A stretch of 64,000 nt of DNA from Azophilus sp965215035 (GTDB taxonomy: Bacteria; Pseudomonadota; Gammaproteobacteria; Pseudomonadales; Azotimanducaceae). The position numbers were made by a program, and so were the translations under genes. Below, piece after piece: positions 17,271 to 25,824 of the stretch; within the stretch, counting starts at the first letter, position 1; each line of letters begins with the position of its first letter. The DNA is taken from NCBI GenBank assembly GCA_965215035.1, contig OZ244040.1, forward strand, positions 1,116,001 through 1,180,000, written 5' to 3'. Below the pieces are notes generated by a model. That model searched no databases, was not told where the DNA came from, and saw only the letters and a list, made by a program, of their open reading frames with translations.

Positions 17271-19111
17271 ATGCGTGCGGGCCCATGGGCGCTCGCCCGA
17301 ACGGCGGCCGTCAACCTCTCCCTGGTACTGGCGTCGCTCCTGGTGTGCCTCGCCGCTGGCGAAGGGTACCTGCGCCTTTTCCATCCGGTTTACGAGCACG
17401 CCGCCGAATCCCGATACGACCTCGACCGCCGGCGCATCTTTGCGCGGCGGGCGCATTCGACGGGGCACGGTCGGCATCCCGACACCGGCGTGCGTCACGC
17501 CATCATCCACAACAACCTGGCCCTGAGGCAGCACCGGGACTTCAGCGAGGACGACCTCGCGGACGCCGTCAACATAGGCGTTTTCGGCGACTCCTTTACC
17601 GAAAACGTGCGTCTGCCCAGCCCGTATTCGTTCACCGAAGTGCTGGACTATCTATTGACCCCCTCCACCCCCCCCCCCCCTCCGAGACAACGAAGGACAG
17701 GATCAACGTTCTGAATCTTGGTACGGATGGCTACGGTACTGACCAGTTGCTCCTTCACTACGAAGACTTCCGGCACGCGTCGGATCTCGACGTGGTGTTC
17801 TACGTGTTCTGTGGCAACGATTTGAGGGGCATCTACGAAAACGGGCTGTTTCATCTCGACGAAACCGGAGCATTGACACGGAACCCCGCCATTGAGCGGT
17901 CGCCGTGGGTCTCGCTGTTGTCCAAGCTCCACATGACATACCTCGCCATCGACGGGACGAGACGACTCGCGAGTCTGGCCAAGGGAAAAACTGAAGATGT
18001 GGTCGACAAATTTCTCGAAGCGAGCGGGGACATCAATGTCGAACTTCTCAGGGAAGGACGCAAGGAGAGGTTCAGGAGCGCCGGGGCTTGGGCACTCGAA
18101 AGCGACGTTAACGACGGGGAGGCGGAGTCCGAACTCGCAAAGGACGTCGTCCTCGTTTTTCAATCCCTGCTTCGCACTTGGCAACAAATGGTGCAAGAGC
18201 GGGGCGGACGATTTGTCGTCGCCATCCTGCCGAGGCCGCAGGAAGGCCGGATGGCTGCAATGATTCCTCCAGAGATTGACAGGGTCAACCTGTTCGAGTG
18301 CTTCAACGAATACGTCGCCGAATACAGCTATGCAGCACCGGACTGGAGGTTCGTCAACGATAGCCACTGGAACGAACAGGGAAACATGCTCGCCGCCGTA
18401 TGCCTCTACAGGTTTCTCGAGCGGGAATTGAATCTTCCCGTGCGCTCCATCGACGAACTTCTTGGGCAGCTTCACAGATACTACGCAGCCTTTCAGGACG
18501 AGGGCCGCCGCAACTATTCGACCACCCCGACGTCGACCCGTCCGCGGGATTCGGCCGATATCGGCAGACTTCTTGAGCAGCGTCACAGACCCATCTTTCA
18601 GACGTGGATGCCTCTCGAAGAGTGGACCCGCCCGATGTCGGTTCAACCCCGGGATCTGGCCGCCATTCGAAGCAAGTATCTGGCGTTGTCACCGATATCA
18701 CAGATATCAGGGTCACTTGAACACAGTCGCCTGGTTGCCCGTTCCACCTTCGATCTGTATCTCGGCGAAGACCGGCTGATCTATGTCAAGGCCCCCTGCG
18801 CTCCGGAGGACACCGAGGCGAGGTTCTTTCTGCACGTCCATCCGGCCGACGTGAACGCCCTGCCCGTTGCCCGCCGACGGTACGGTTTCGACAACCTGAA
18901 CTTTGGTTTCGATGGCGAAGGCTTGATCTTCGATGATGACATATGCGTCGCGAGCGCTCAGCTTCCTCGCTACGACATCGTACGCATCAGCACGGGGCAG
19001 TTCGTTGCCGGAGAGGGACGGATCTGGCACGAAGAGTTCGCGCTCGGCGCTGGCCGGGCGCCGGACGCGGAGCGGGCCGCCGCCACCGACTCCCCGGGCC
19101 GGACCTTGTAG
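17271..19111 (+). CDS. SGNH/GDSL-family membrane-anchored hydrolase, frame interrupted at a poly-C tract
   Basis: One gene in two frames. From the ATG at 17271 (GGGAGG 9-10 nt upstream) the first frame gives a basic N-terminus, one signal-anchor helix (AAVNLSLVLASLLVCLAAGEG) and the block-I motif GVFGDSFTE. At a run of 13 C (17668-17680) the frame is lost. The downstream frame continues with LGTDGYGTDQ (block II), VFCGNDL (block III) and FVNDSHWNEQGN (block V Asp/His), to 19111. With 11 or 14 C the product would be about 612-613 residues. The fold resembles AlgJ/AlgX-like or acyltransferase-associated SGNH domains acting on surface polysaccharides. Codon use is less G/C-biased than in neighbours, and a direct repeat brackets the gene. 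Either phase-variable, decayed or a sequencing error. Confidence 0.7.
17668..17680 (+). repeat. Poly-C tract (13 C) at the frame break of the SGNH gene
   Basis: Thirteen consecutive C after ACCCCCTCCA. One more C, or two fewer, would join the two halves of the gene in one frame. Runs this long slip readily in replication and in sequencing. Confidence 0.9.
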
Positions 19112-19240
19112 CCAGGTCTCCAGGGAGTACCGCGCCCCGAGCTCCAACCGCGCTTTCGGCTTCGTCTTCAATAGGCTACCCGATCCCGGCGCCGGGGCGA
19201 GGGCTTCCCGGCCTCGGCGCCGCTCTCCCGGTCACCGCCG

Positions 19241-19268
19241 GGGGTGTGCCAAATGTGTCTGAGCTACA
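19241..19268 (+). repeat. 28-bp direct repeat, right copy
   Basis: Identical to 17024-17051. It ends about 30 bp upstream of the methylmalonyl-CoA mutase promoter. Confidence 0.9.
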
Positions 19269-19296
19269 GCAGCCACCCGGCGCGGTTCGCGCCTGT

Positions 19297-19305
19297 TGGT
19301 ATAAT
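19297..19305 (+). promoter_or_regulatory. Extended -10 promoter of methylmalonyl-CoA mutase
   Basis: TGGTATAAT is a perfect -10 box with the TGn extension, about 30 bp upstream of the start codon. No good -35 is visible, as expected for extended -10 promoters. Confidence 0.45.
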
Positions 19306-19335
19306 TGCCGTCTTCGCCGCAGCCGCTACAGTTAT

Positions 19336-21474
19336 ATGACGAACTCGCCAAAGGCCGCCTGGGATGCCCTCGCCAGCAAGGAACTGCGCGGCAGGCCCGT
19401 TGCCGACCTTACCTGGCGGAGCCCGGAGGGAATTGCGGTCAAACCGCTCTACACGGCCGACGACCTGGAGAATCTTCAGCACCTCGAGACGATGCCGGGC
19501 GAGGCACCCTTCGTGCGCGGCCCGCGTGCCACCATGTACACCAACCGGCCCTGGACCATCCGCCAGTACGCCGGGTTCTCCACAGCCGAGGAATCCAACC
19601 GTTTCTACCGGGACAACCTAGCGGCGGGGCAAAAGGGTCTCTCGGTCGCCTTCGACCTAGCCACCCATCGAGGCTACGACTCGGACCATCCCCGGGTGCG
19701 GGGCGATGTCGGCAAGGCCGGCGTCGCCATCGACTCCGTGGAGGACATGAAGATACTGTTCGACGGCATTCCACTGGACAGGATGTCGGTGTCCATGACC
19801 ATGAACGGCGCAGTGCTGCCGGTGCTGGCGGGGTACATCGTCGCCGCTGAGGAGCAGGGCGTCGCCATGCGGGATCTGTCCGGCACCATTCAGAACGACA
19901 TCCTGAAAGAATTCATGGTGCGCAACACCTACATCTATCCCCCGGCGGAAAGCATGCGCATCGTTGCCGACATCATCGGCTTTACCGCCGAGCACATGCC
20001 TCGCTTCAACTCCATTTCGATCTCGGGCTACCACATGCAGGAGGCGGGTGCCAATCTTGTCCAGGAAGTGGCCTACACGCTGGCCGATGGCATCGAGTAC
20101 GTGCGCGCCGCGCTCGCCACCGGCATCGATATCGACAAGTTTGCGCCGCGGCTGTCGTTTTTCTTCTGCATAGGCATGAATTTCTTCATGGAGGTCGCCA
20201 AGCTGCGGGCCGCGCGGGTTCTCTGGGCGGAGCTGATGCGGCAGTTCAACCCGAAGAACCCGGCGTCCTCCATGCTGCGCACCCATTGCCAGACATCCGG
20301 CGTGTCCCTGCAGGAGCAGGACCCCTACAACAACATGGTGCGTACCACCATCGAAGCGCTCGCCGCCGTACTCGGCGGCACCCAGAGTCTGCACACCAAT
20401 GCCTTCGACGAGGCCATCGCCCTGCCGACGCCGTTTTCCGCCCGGCTCGCCCGCAATACCCAGATCATCATTGCCGAGGAATCCCAGGTAACCCGCACGG
20501 TGGATCCGCTGGCGGGCAGCTACTACGTGGAAAGCCTGACCGACTCCATCGTCACCGAGGCCAGAAAACTCGTCGCCGAGGTCGAGGAACTCGGCGGCAT
20601 GACCCGGGCGGTCATCGAGGGCATGCCCAAGCAGCGCATCGAGGAAAGCGCCGCACGGCGGCAGGCGCGCATCGAGCGGGGCGAGGAGGTCGTTGTCGGC
20701 GTGAACAGGTACGCTCCGGAACAGGACGGTGAGCGGGTGGATGTGCTGGTGGTCGATAACGCCAGGGTGCGCGAGGCCCAGATCCGGCTGTTGCGGGAAA
20801 TTCGGGAGAAGCGCGACGAGGTGGGTACCCGCCTGGCCTTAGGGAAGCTGACCGACGCGGCCCGCACCGGCCAGGGGAACCTGCTGCGGCTAAGCATCGA
20901 GGCCGTGCGGTGCCGGGCCACTGTCGGGGAGGTTTCCGGGGCGCTGGAGAAGGCCTGGGGCCGCCACCAGGCCGTGGCGCGCATCACCCGGGGGGTCTAT
21001 GCGGCGGCGCACCGGAATAGCGAGGACTATCGGCGGGTCGTCGATGAGATCAAGGTGTTTACGGAGTTCGAGGGCCGGGCGCCGAGTATCCTAGTGGTCA
21101 AGATGGGCCAGGACGGCCACGACCGGGGCGCTAAGGTAATCGCCAACGCCTTCGCGGACCTTGGCTTCGAGGTGCGCGCCGGCGAACTCTTTCAGACGCC
21201 CGGCGAGGCGGCCATGGATGTGCGCGACTGCAACGCCCATGTGGTTGGGGTGTCGACGCTGGCGGGCGGCCACAAGACCCTGGTGCCCCTGCTGATTCAG
21301 GAACTCAAGGCGCTTGGCAAGGAAGATGTGGTTGTCGTTTGCGGCGGTGTGATTCCCCGTCAGGACCACGCCTTTCTGAAGGAAGCCGGGGTGGCGGCCA
21401 TCTATGGCCCGGGCACCAATATTCCCCGGGCGGCAAGCGATATTCTCGGCCTCGTTCCGGGCAGGAATCGATGA
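19336..21474 (+). CDS. scpA: Methylmalonyl-CoA mutase (single-chain, B12-dependent)
   Basis: A 712-residue protein that isomerises (R)-methylmalonyl-CoA to succinyl-CoA using adenosylcobalamin. The N-terminal TIM-barrel substrate domain includes AGFSTAEESNRFYR, LSVAFDLATHRGYDSDHPRV and SGYHMQEAGA. The C-terminal B12 domain has DGHDRG (593-598), with H595 expected to ligate cobalt. It is a full-length single-subunit type. The ATG at 19336 was chosen because longer in-frame readings run through the SGNH gene. The MeaB-type chaperone GTPase is not in the window. It lies just upstream of the epimerase and faces the propionyl-CoA carboxylase genes, giving a complete propionyl-CoA route. Confidence 0.96.
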   Translation: MTNSPKAAWDALASKELRGRPVADLTWRSPEGIAVKPLYTADDLENLQHLETMPGEAPFVRGPRATMYTNRPWTIRQYAGFSTAEESNRFYRDNLAAGQKGLSVAFDLATHRGYDSDHPRVRGDVGKAGVAIDSVEDMKILFDGIPLDRMSVSMTMNGAVLPVLAGYIVAAEEQGVAMRDLSGTIQNDILKEFMVRNTYIYPPAESMRIVADIIGFTAEHMPRFNSISISGYHMQEAGANLVQEVAYTLADGIEYVRAALATGIDIDKFAPRLSFFFCIGMNFFMEVAKLRAARVLWAELMRQFNPKNPASSMLRTHCQTSGVSLQEQDPYNNMVRTTIEALAAVLGGTQSLHTNAFDEAIALPTPFSARLARNTQIIIAEESQVTRTVDPLAGSYYVESLTDSIVTEARKLVAEVEELGGMTRAVIEGMPKQRIEESAARRQARIERGEEVVVGVNRYAPEQDGERVDVLVVDNARVREAQIRLLREIREKRDEVGTRLALGKLTDAARTGQGNLLRLSIEAVRCRATVGEVSGALEKAWGRHQAVARITRGVYAAAHRNSEDYRRVVDEIKVFTEFEGRAPSILVVKMGQDGHDRGAKVIANAFADLGFEVRAGELFQTPGEAAMDVRDCNAHVVGVSTLAGGHKTLVPLLIQELKALGKEDVVVVCGGVIPRQDHAFLKEAGVAAIYGPGTNIPRAASDILGLVPGRNR

Positions 21475-21477
21475 GGG

Positions 21478-21573
21478 CGCGGGCTGCTCCGAGTCAATGT
21501 TCCCATTGCCTGGCCCGGTACGTGACCGTCGCCCGCGTGCGGGCTACTCCGAATCAAGGTACCGATTGCTTGG
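21478..21573 (+). repeat. Imperfect tandem repeat, two units at 60-bp period
   Basis: GGGCTGCTCCGAGTCAATGT at 21481 recurs as GGGCTACTCCGAATCAAGGT at 21541, with similarity continuing into ATTGCCTGG/ATTGCTTGG. It occupies the gap between the mutase and epimerase genes. Confidence 0.7.
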
Positions 21574-21691
21574 GGGGGTCGCCCCGGCGACCGGTGCGCC
21601 GCCGCAACGGGAGTTGTGGATACTTCCATGCCAGCCTGCGCCAAGGTGCCATGCCGGCAGCTTTGCCAATGAACCCTGATGGAGAACCGGC

Positions 21692-22099
21692 ATGATCGGA
21701 CGCCTGAATCACGTTGCCATTGTTGTGCCCGACCTAGCTGCTGCGGCCCGGCTCTACCAGGAAGGCCTAGGCGCCTCCGTTTCGGCGCCGCTGCCCCTGC
21801 CGGAACACGGGGTCACCACGGTGTTCGTGGAACTGCCGAACAGCAAGATCGAGTTGTTGCATCCCCTGGGCGAGAATTCTCCCGTCAGCCGATTCCTCGC
21901 CAACAATCCGGGCGGCGGCATGCACCATGTCTGCTACGAGGTGGCGGATATCCACGCCGCCATCCGGCACTTGCAGGCCCAGGGTGCGCGGGTGCTTGGC
22001 GATGGCAAGCCAAGGACCGGGGCGCACGGGCTACCGGTCGTCTTCCTGCACCCCAAGGACTTCTGCGGCACCCTGATAGAGCTCGAGGAGGTGGCCTGA
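21692..22099 (+). CDS. mce: Methylmalonyl-CoA epimerase
   Basis: A 135-residue vicinal-oxygen-chelate protein that interconverts the (S) and (R) forms of methylmalonyl-CoA. It has paired beta-alpha-beta-beta-beta modules, with metal-ligand regions LNHVAIVV (His at residue 7), GGGMHHVCYEV and the terminal CGTLIELEEV. The length is that of the family. It sits between the mutase and the carboxylase genes, and ends 4 bp from the end of the convergent pccA. The genes make a functional group: carboxylase, epimerase, mutase. Confidence 0.93.
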   Translation: MIGRLNHVAIVVPDLAAAARLYQEGLGASVSAPLPLPEHGVTTVFVELPNSKIELLHPLGENSPVSRFLANNPGGGMHHVCYEVADIHAAIRHLQAQGARVLGDGKPRTGAHGLPVVFLHPKDFCGTLIELEEVA

Positions 22100-22103
22100 G
22101 CGG

Positions 22104-24089
22104 TTATTCGAACTCCAGGATGGGCTGATCGACCACTAGGCTTTCGCCCGTGCGGGCGAGTACCTTCTTGACCGTTACGTCGTCGGCCGCCCGCAGGCTG
22201 TTCTCCATCTTCATGGCCTCGACGACGGCCAGTTCCTCACCGGCCTTGGCTTCCTGGCCCACCTTGACGGACAGGCGCACCAGCAGGCCCGGCATCGGCG
22301 AGAGCAGGAAGCGGCCGAGGTCCGGGGGCGCCTTCTCCAGCATGTGCCGGGACATGGCCGCACCAGCGGGCGAAAGCACCAGCATGTCGATTTCGCTGCC
22401 TCGGTAAACTAGGCGGTAGCCGGCACCGGTAGTGTCGAATTGCACCCGCACGATCGCGCCGTTGACCCTGGCTTCGATGATGGGCTCGCCCGGTCGCCAG
22501 TCGCTCTCGACCCGGTACAGGGCATCCTTGTGGTGGATGTCGAAACCGCCGGCGTCCGGCTCGACCTCGACGGCATAGTGCGTCTTGTTGGCTATCACCA
22601 CCCACCGCTTTCCCACCCGGTAGGCGAAGCGCCGGGTCTGGCCGCTGATTTCCGCCGCCCGTGCCGCCCGCTTGCAGTGGGCCATGGCAGCGATGGCCAC
22701 GCAGCTCATCAGATTGGCTTCGGACACCCCGGAGCCATGGAAGCCGTCGGGATACTCTTCGGCGATGAAGTTGGTGGTCAATCGCCCCGCCCGGAAACGC
22801 GGGTGCGCCACCAGGGCGTTCAGAAAGCTGATGTTGTGGCTCACACCACGGATTAGGTAGGTATCGAGGGCGTCGTTCATGCGCTCGATGGCCTGCTGCC
22901 GGTTCTCCCCCTTGGTGACCAGCTTGGCGATCATCGGGTCGTAGAACATGGATACTTCGCTGCCTTCCTCGATGCCCGTATCCACCCTTACCGTGGCACT
23001 CTCCGGCGGGGGCCGGTAGCGCACGAGCCGCCCCGTGGATGGCAGGAAGTTGCGGAACGGGTCTTCGGCGTACACCCGCGCCTCTATGGCCCAGCCATCG
23101 AGCACCAGGTCGTCCTGAGTCAACGGCAGCGCTTCCCCGGCGGCGACGCGAATCATCAGTTCCACTAGGTCGAGGCCGGTGACCAGTTCCGTCACCGGGT
23201 GCTCCACCTGCAACCGGGTATTCATTTCCAGGAAGTAGAAGTTCCTGTTCGCATCCACGATGAATTCAACAGTGCCCGCGGAGCTGTAGTCGACGGCTCT
23301 GGCGAGCGCCACCGCCTGCTCGCCCATGGCCCGCCTGGTGACGTCGTCTATGAAGGGCGATGGCGCTTCCTCGATCACCTTCTGGTGGCGCCGCTGAATA
23401 GAGCATTCCCGCTCGCCCAGGTAGATGATGTTGCCGTGGTTATCCGCCATCACCTGAATTTCTATGTGGCGGGGCTCCTCGATAAACTTCTCGGCGAGTA
23501 TGCGGCCATCGCCAAAGCTCGATTTGGCTTCGTTGGCCGCACTCTCGAAGCCGTCGCGGCACTCCCGGTCGTTGTGCGCCACCCGCATGCCCTTGCCGCC
23601 GCCGCCGGCACTCGCCTTGAGCATCACCGGATAGCCGATTTCGCGCGCCGCCGCCACGGCGTGGTCGGCGTCGGCGATGACGCCCTCGTGGCCGGGAATG
23701 GTGTTGACGCCCGCGGCTTGGGCGATGCGCTTGGAGGTAATCTTATCCCCCATGCTGGTAATTGCCCGCTCGCCGGGGCCGATGAAGGTGACCCCGGCCG
23801 CCGCCAGCGAGTTCGCAAACGCGGCGTTTTCCGACAGGAAACCGTAGCCGGGATGCACGGCGTCCGCGCCGGTGCTGGCGATGGCGGCCAAAATCCGGTC
23901 AACCCGCAGGTAGCTATCCGCTGAGGCGGCCCCGCCGACTCGCACCGCCTCGTCCGCCATGCGCACATGCAGCGCCCGGGCATCGGCATCGGAATAGACG
24001 GCGACCGTGGCGATGCCCATTTTCCGCGCCGTCCCTATGACGCGGCAGGCGATCTCGCCGCGATTGGCGATGAGTATTTTGGTGGGCAT
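22104..24089 (-). CDS. pccA: Propionyl-CoA carboxylase alpha subunit (biotin carboxylase plus biotin carrier)
   Basis: A 661-residue protein. The N-terminal biotin carboxylase domain begins KILIANRGEIACRV and has the ATP-grasp glycine loop KASAGGGGKGMR and the EMNTRLQVEHPVTE catalytic segment. A middle BT-like domain follows. The C-terminal carrier carries the biotinylation motif EAMKMEN, with the lysine at about 627. Start at 24089 (MPTKILIANRG); two upstream in-frame codons are possible. It is 55 bp downstream of pccB in the same direction, so probably one operon. Acetyl- or methylcrotonyl-CoA carboxylase is the alternative, but the mutase and epimerase alongside favour propionyl-CoA. Confidence 0.93.
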   Translation of the reverse strand: MPTKILIANRGEIACRVIGTARKMGIATVAVYSDADARALHVRMADEAVRVGGAASADSYLRVDRILAAIASTGADAVHPGYGFLSENAAFANSLAAAGVTFIGPGERAITSMGDKITSKRIAQAAGVNTIPGHEGVIADADHAVAAAREIGYPVMLKASAGGGGKGMRVAHNDRECRDGFESAANEAKSSFGDGRILAEKFIEEPRHIEIQVMADNHGNIIYLGERECSIQRRHQKVIEEAPSPFIDDVTRRAMGEQAVALARAVDYSSAGTVEFIVDANRNFYFLEMNTRLQVEHPVTELVTGLDLVELMIRVAAGEALPLTQDDLVLDGWAIEARVYAEDPFRNFLPSTGRLVRYRPPPESATVRVDTGIEEGSEVSMFYDPMIAKLVTKGENRQQAIERMNDALDTYLIRGVSHNISFLNALVAHPRFRAGRLTTNFIAEEYPDGFHGSGVSEANLMSCVAIAAMAHCKRAARAAEISGQTRRFAYRVGKRWVVIANKTHYAVEVEPDAGGFDIHHKDALYRVESDWRPGEPIIEARVNGAIVRVQFDTTGAGYRLVYRGSEIDMLVLSPAGAAMSRHMLEKAPPDLGRFLLSPMPGLLVRLSVKVGQEAKAGEELAVVEAMKMENSLRAADDVTVKKVLARTGESLVVDQPILEFE

Positions 24090-24144
24090 CGAGGAAACCA
24101 ACAGCGTTTGCGAACTTGATGAGCGGCTGCGCGCAGTTTATGGG

Positions 24145-25677
24145 TTAGAGGGGAATGTTGCCGTGCTTGCGCCACGGATTCTCAAGCGACTTGTCGCGCA
24201 GCATGGCGAACGAGCGGCAGATTCGCTGCCGCGTCTCCCTGGGCTTAAACACATCGTCGATATAGCCGCGGCTGGCGGCGACGAAGGGATTGGCGAACTT
24301 TTCCCGGTACTCATCGGTTCGTGCCTGTATCAGGCGCGCATCGCCCTTGTCTTTGCGGAAGATAATCTCCACGGCGCCCTTGGCCCCCATCACGGCGATC
24401 TCGGCGCTCGGCCAGGCGAAGTTGACATCCCCGCGCAGGTGCTTCGACGCCATCACATCGTAGGCACCGCCGTAGGCCTTGCGGGTGATCAGCGTGACCT
24501 TCGGCACCGTGCATTCCGCGTAGGCGTACAGAAGTTTGGCGCCGTTCTTGATAATGCCGCCGTACTCCTGGGCGGTACCCGGCATGAAGCCCGGCACGTC
24601 CACCAGGGTGAAGATCGGAATGTTGAAGGCATCGCAGAAGCGCACGAAGCGCGCCCCTTTCTTGGATGCGTCGATGTCCAGGCAGCCGGCCAGCACCATG
24701 GGCTGGTTGGCCACGACGCCGATGGTCGAGCCCTGTAGGCGCATGAAGCCGATGACGATGTTCTGGGCGTAGCCCGGCTGCAGTTCGAAGAACTCGCCTT
24801 CGTCGGCGACCTTCAGGATCACTTCCTTAATGTCGTAGGGTTGCTCTCCATCGTCGGGCACTAGCGAGTCCAGGGAGGGTTCGGAGCGCTCGGGAGGATC
24901 GTCGGTGGGCCAGCGCGGCGGTTTCTCTCGGTTGTTGGCGGGCAGGTAGTCGAAGAAGCGGCGGGTGAACAGCAGGGCCTGCACGTCGTTTGGCAGGGCC
25001 AGATCCGCGACACCCGATTTCCTGGTGTGGATGCTGGCACCGCCGAGTTCCTCCGGAGAGACTACCTCGTGGGTGACGGTTTTCACCACGCCGGGCCCGG
25101 TGACAAACATGTACGAGGAATCCTCCACCATGAAGATGATGTCGGTGATTGCCGGGGAGTACACCGCACCCCCGGCGCAGGGGCCCATGATGACGGAAAT
25201 TTGGGGTACGACGCCGGAAGCCAGCACATTGCGCTGAAAGATTTCCGCGTAGCCGCCGAGCGAGGCCACGCCTTCCTGAATTCGTGCGCCGCCGGAGTCG
25301 TTGAGGCCGATGAGCGGTGCGCCGACCCGCATCGCCTGGTCCATCACCTTGCAGATCTTTTCCGCCTGGGCCTCCGACAGTGCGCCCCCGAAGACGGTGA
25401 AATCCTGGCTGAACACGAACACCAGGCGACCGTTGATGGTGCCGTAGCCGGTAACGACACCGTCTCCGGGAATCTTCTGGTCGCCCATGCCGAAGTCGTT
25501 GCTGCGGTGCTCGACGAACTTGTCCCACTCCTCGAAGCTGTCGTCGTCAAGCAACAGGCGAATGCGTTCCCGGGCGGTAAGCTTGCCCTTGGCGTGCTGC
25601 TGATCGATGCGCCTGCTGCCGCCGCCGAGTTCCGCCTGGGCGCGCTTTTCCTCCAGGATGGCGATAATGTCCGGCAT
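24145..25677 (-). CDS. pccB: Propionyl-CoA carboxylase beta subunit (carboxyltransferase)
   Basis: A 510-residue carboxyltransferase that moves CO2 from carboxybiotin to propionyl-CoA. Crotonase-fold features are present: LNDSGGARIQEGV, the oxyanion-hole glycines in MGPCAGGAVYSPA and, in the second half, KAYGGAYDVMASKHL. The start at 25677 has GAGGG at 6-7 nt; a TTG directly before it is not needed. The length matches PccB rather than AccD. It forms an operon with pccA. Confidence 0.95.
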   Translation of the reverse strand: MPDIIAILEEKRAQAELGGGSRRIDQQHAKGKLTARERIRLLLDDDSFEEWDKFVEHRSNDFGMGDQKIPGDGVVTGYGTINGRLVFVFSQDFTVFGGALSEAQAEKICKVMDQAMRVGAPLIGLNDSGGARIQEGVASLGGYAEIFQRNVLASGVVPQISVIMGPCAGGAVYSPAITDIIFMVEDSSYMFVTGPGVVKTVTHEVVSPEELGGASIHTRKSGVADLALPNDVQALLFTRRFFDYLPANNREKPPRWPTDDPPERSEPSLDSLVPDDGEQPYDIKEVILKVADEGEFFELQPGYAQNIVIGFMRLQGSTIGVVANQPMVLAGCLDIDASKKGARFVRFCDAFNIPIFTLVDVPGFMPGTAQEYGGIIKNGAKLLYAYAECTVPKVTLITRKAYGGAYDVMASKHLRGDVNFAWPSAEIAVMGAKGAVEIIFRKDKGDARLIQARTDEYREKFANPFVAASRGYIDDVFKPRETRQRICRSFAMLRDKSLENPWRKHGNIPL

Positions 25678-25824
25678 CAACTGCCCTCGCTAATTCTCGC
25701 GACGGTCGAGAATAACTTGGGTCAGCCCACAGCACCACACCCCCTTACTGTTGGACGACTTCTACGGCGATCAACCAGCCGTGAGGCTGCCGGTCGGCCA
25801 CCATCGGGTTTGATCGGGCCTTCC

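Noticed and set aside
18943..21474. An N-terminally extended (843-residue) methylmalonyl-CoA mutase
   Set aside because: The extra residues run through the end of the SGNH gene and the 28-bp repeat; the family starts at 19336.
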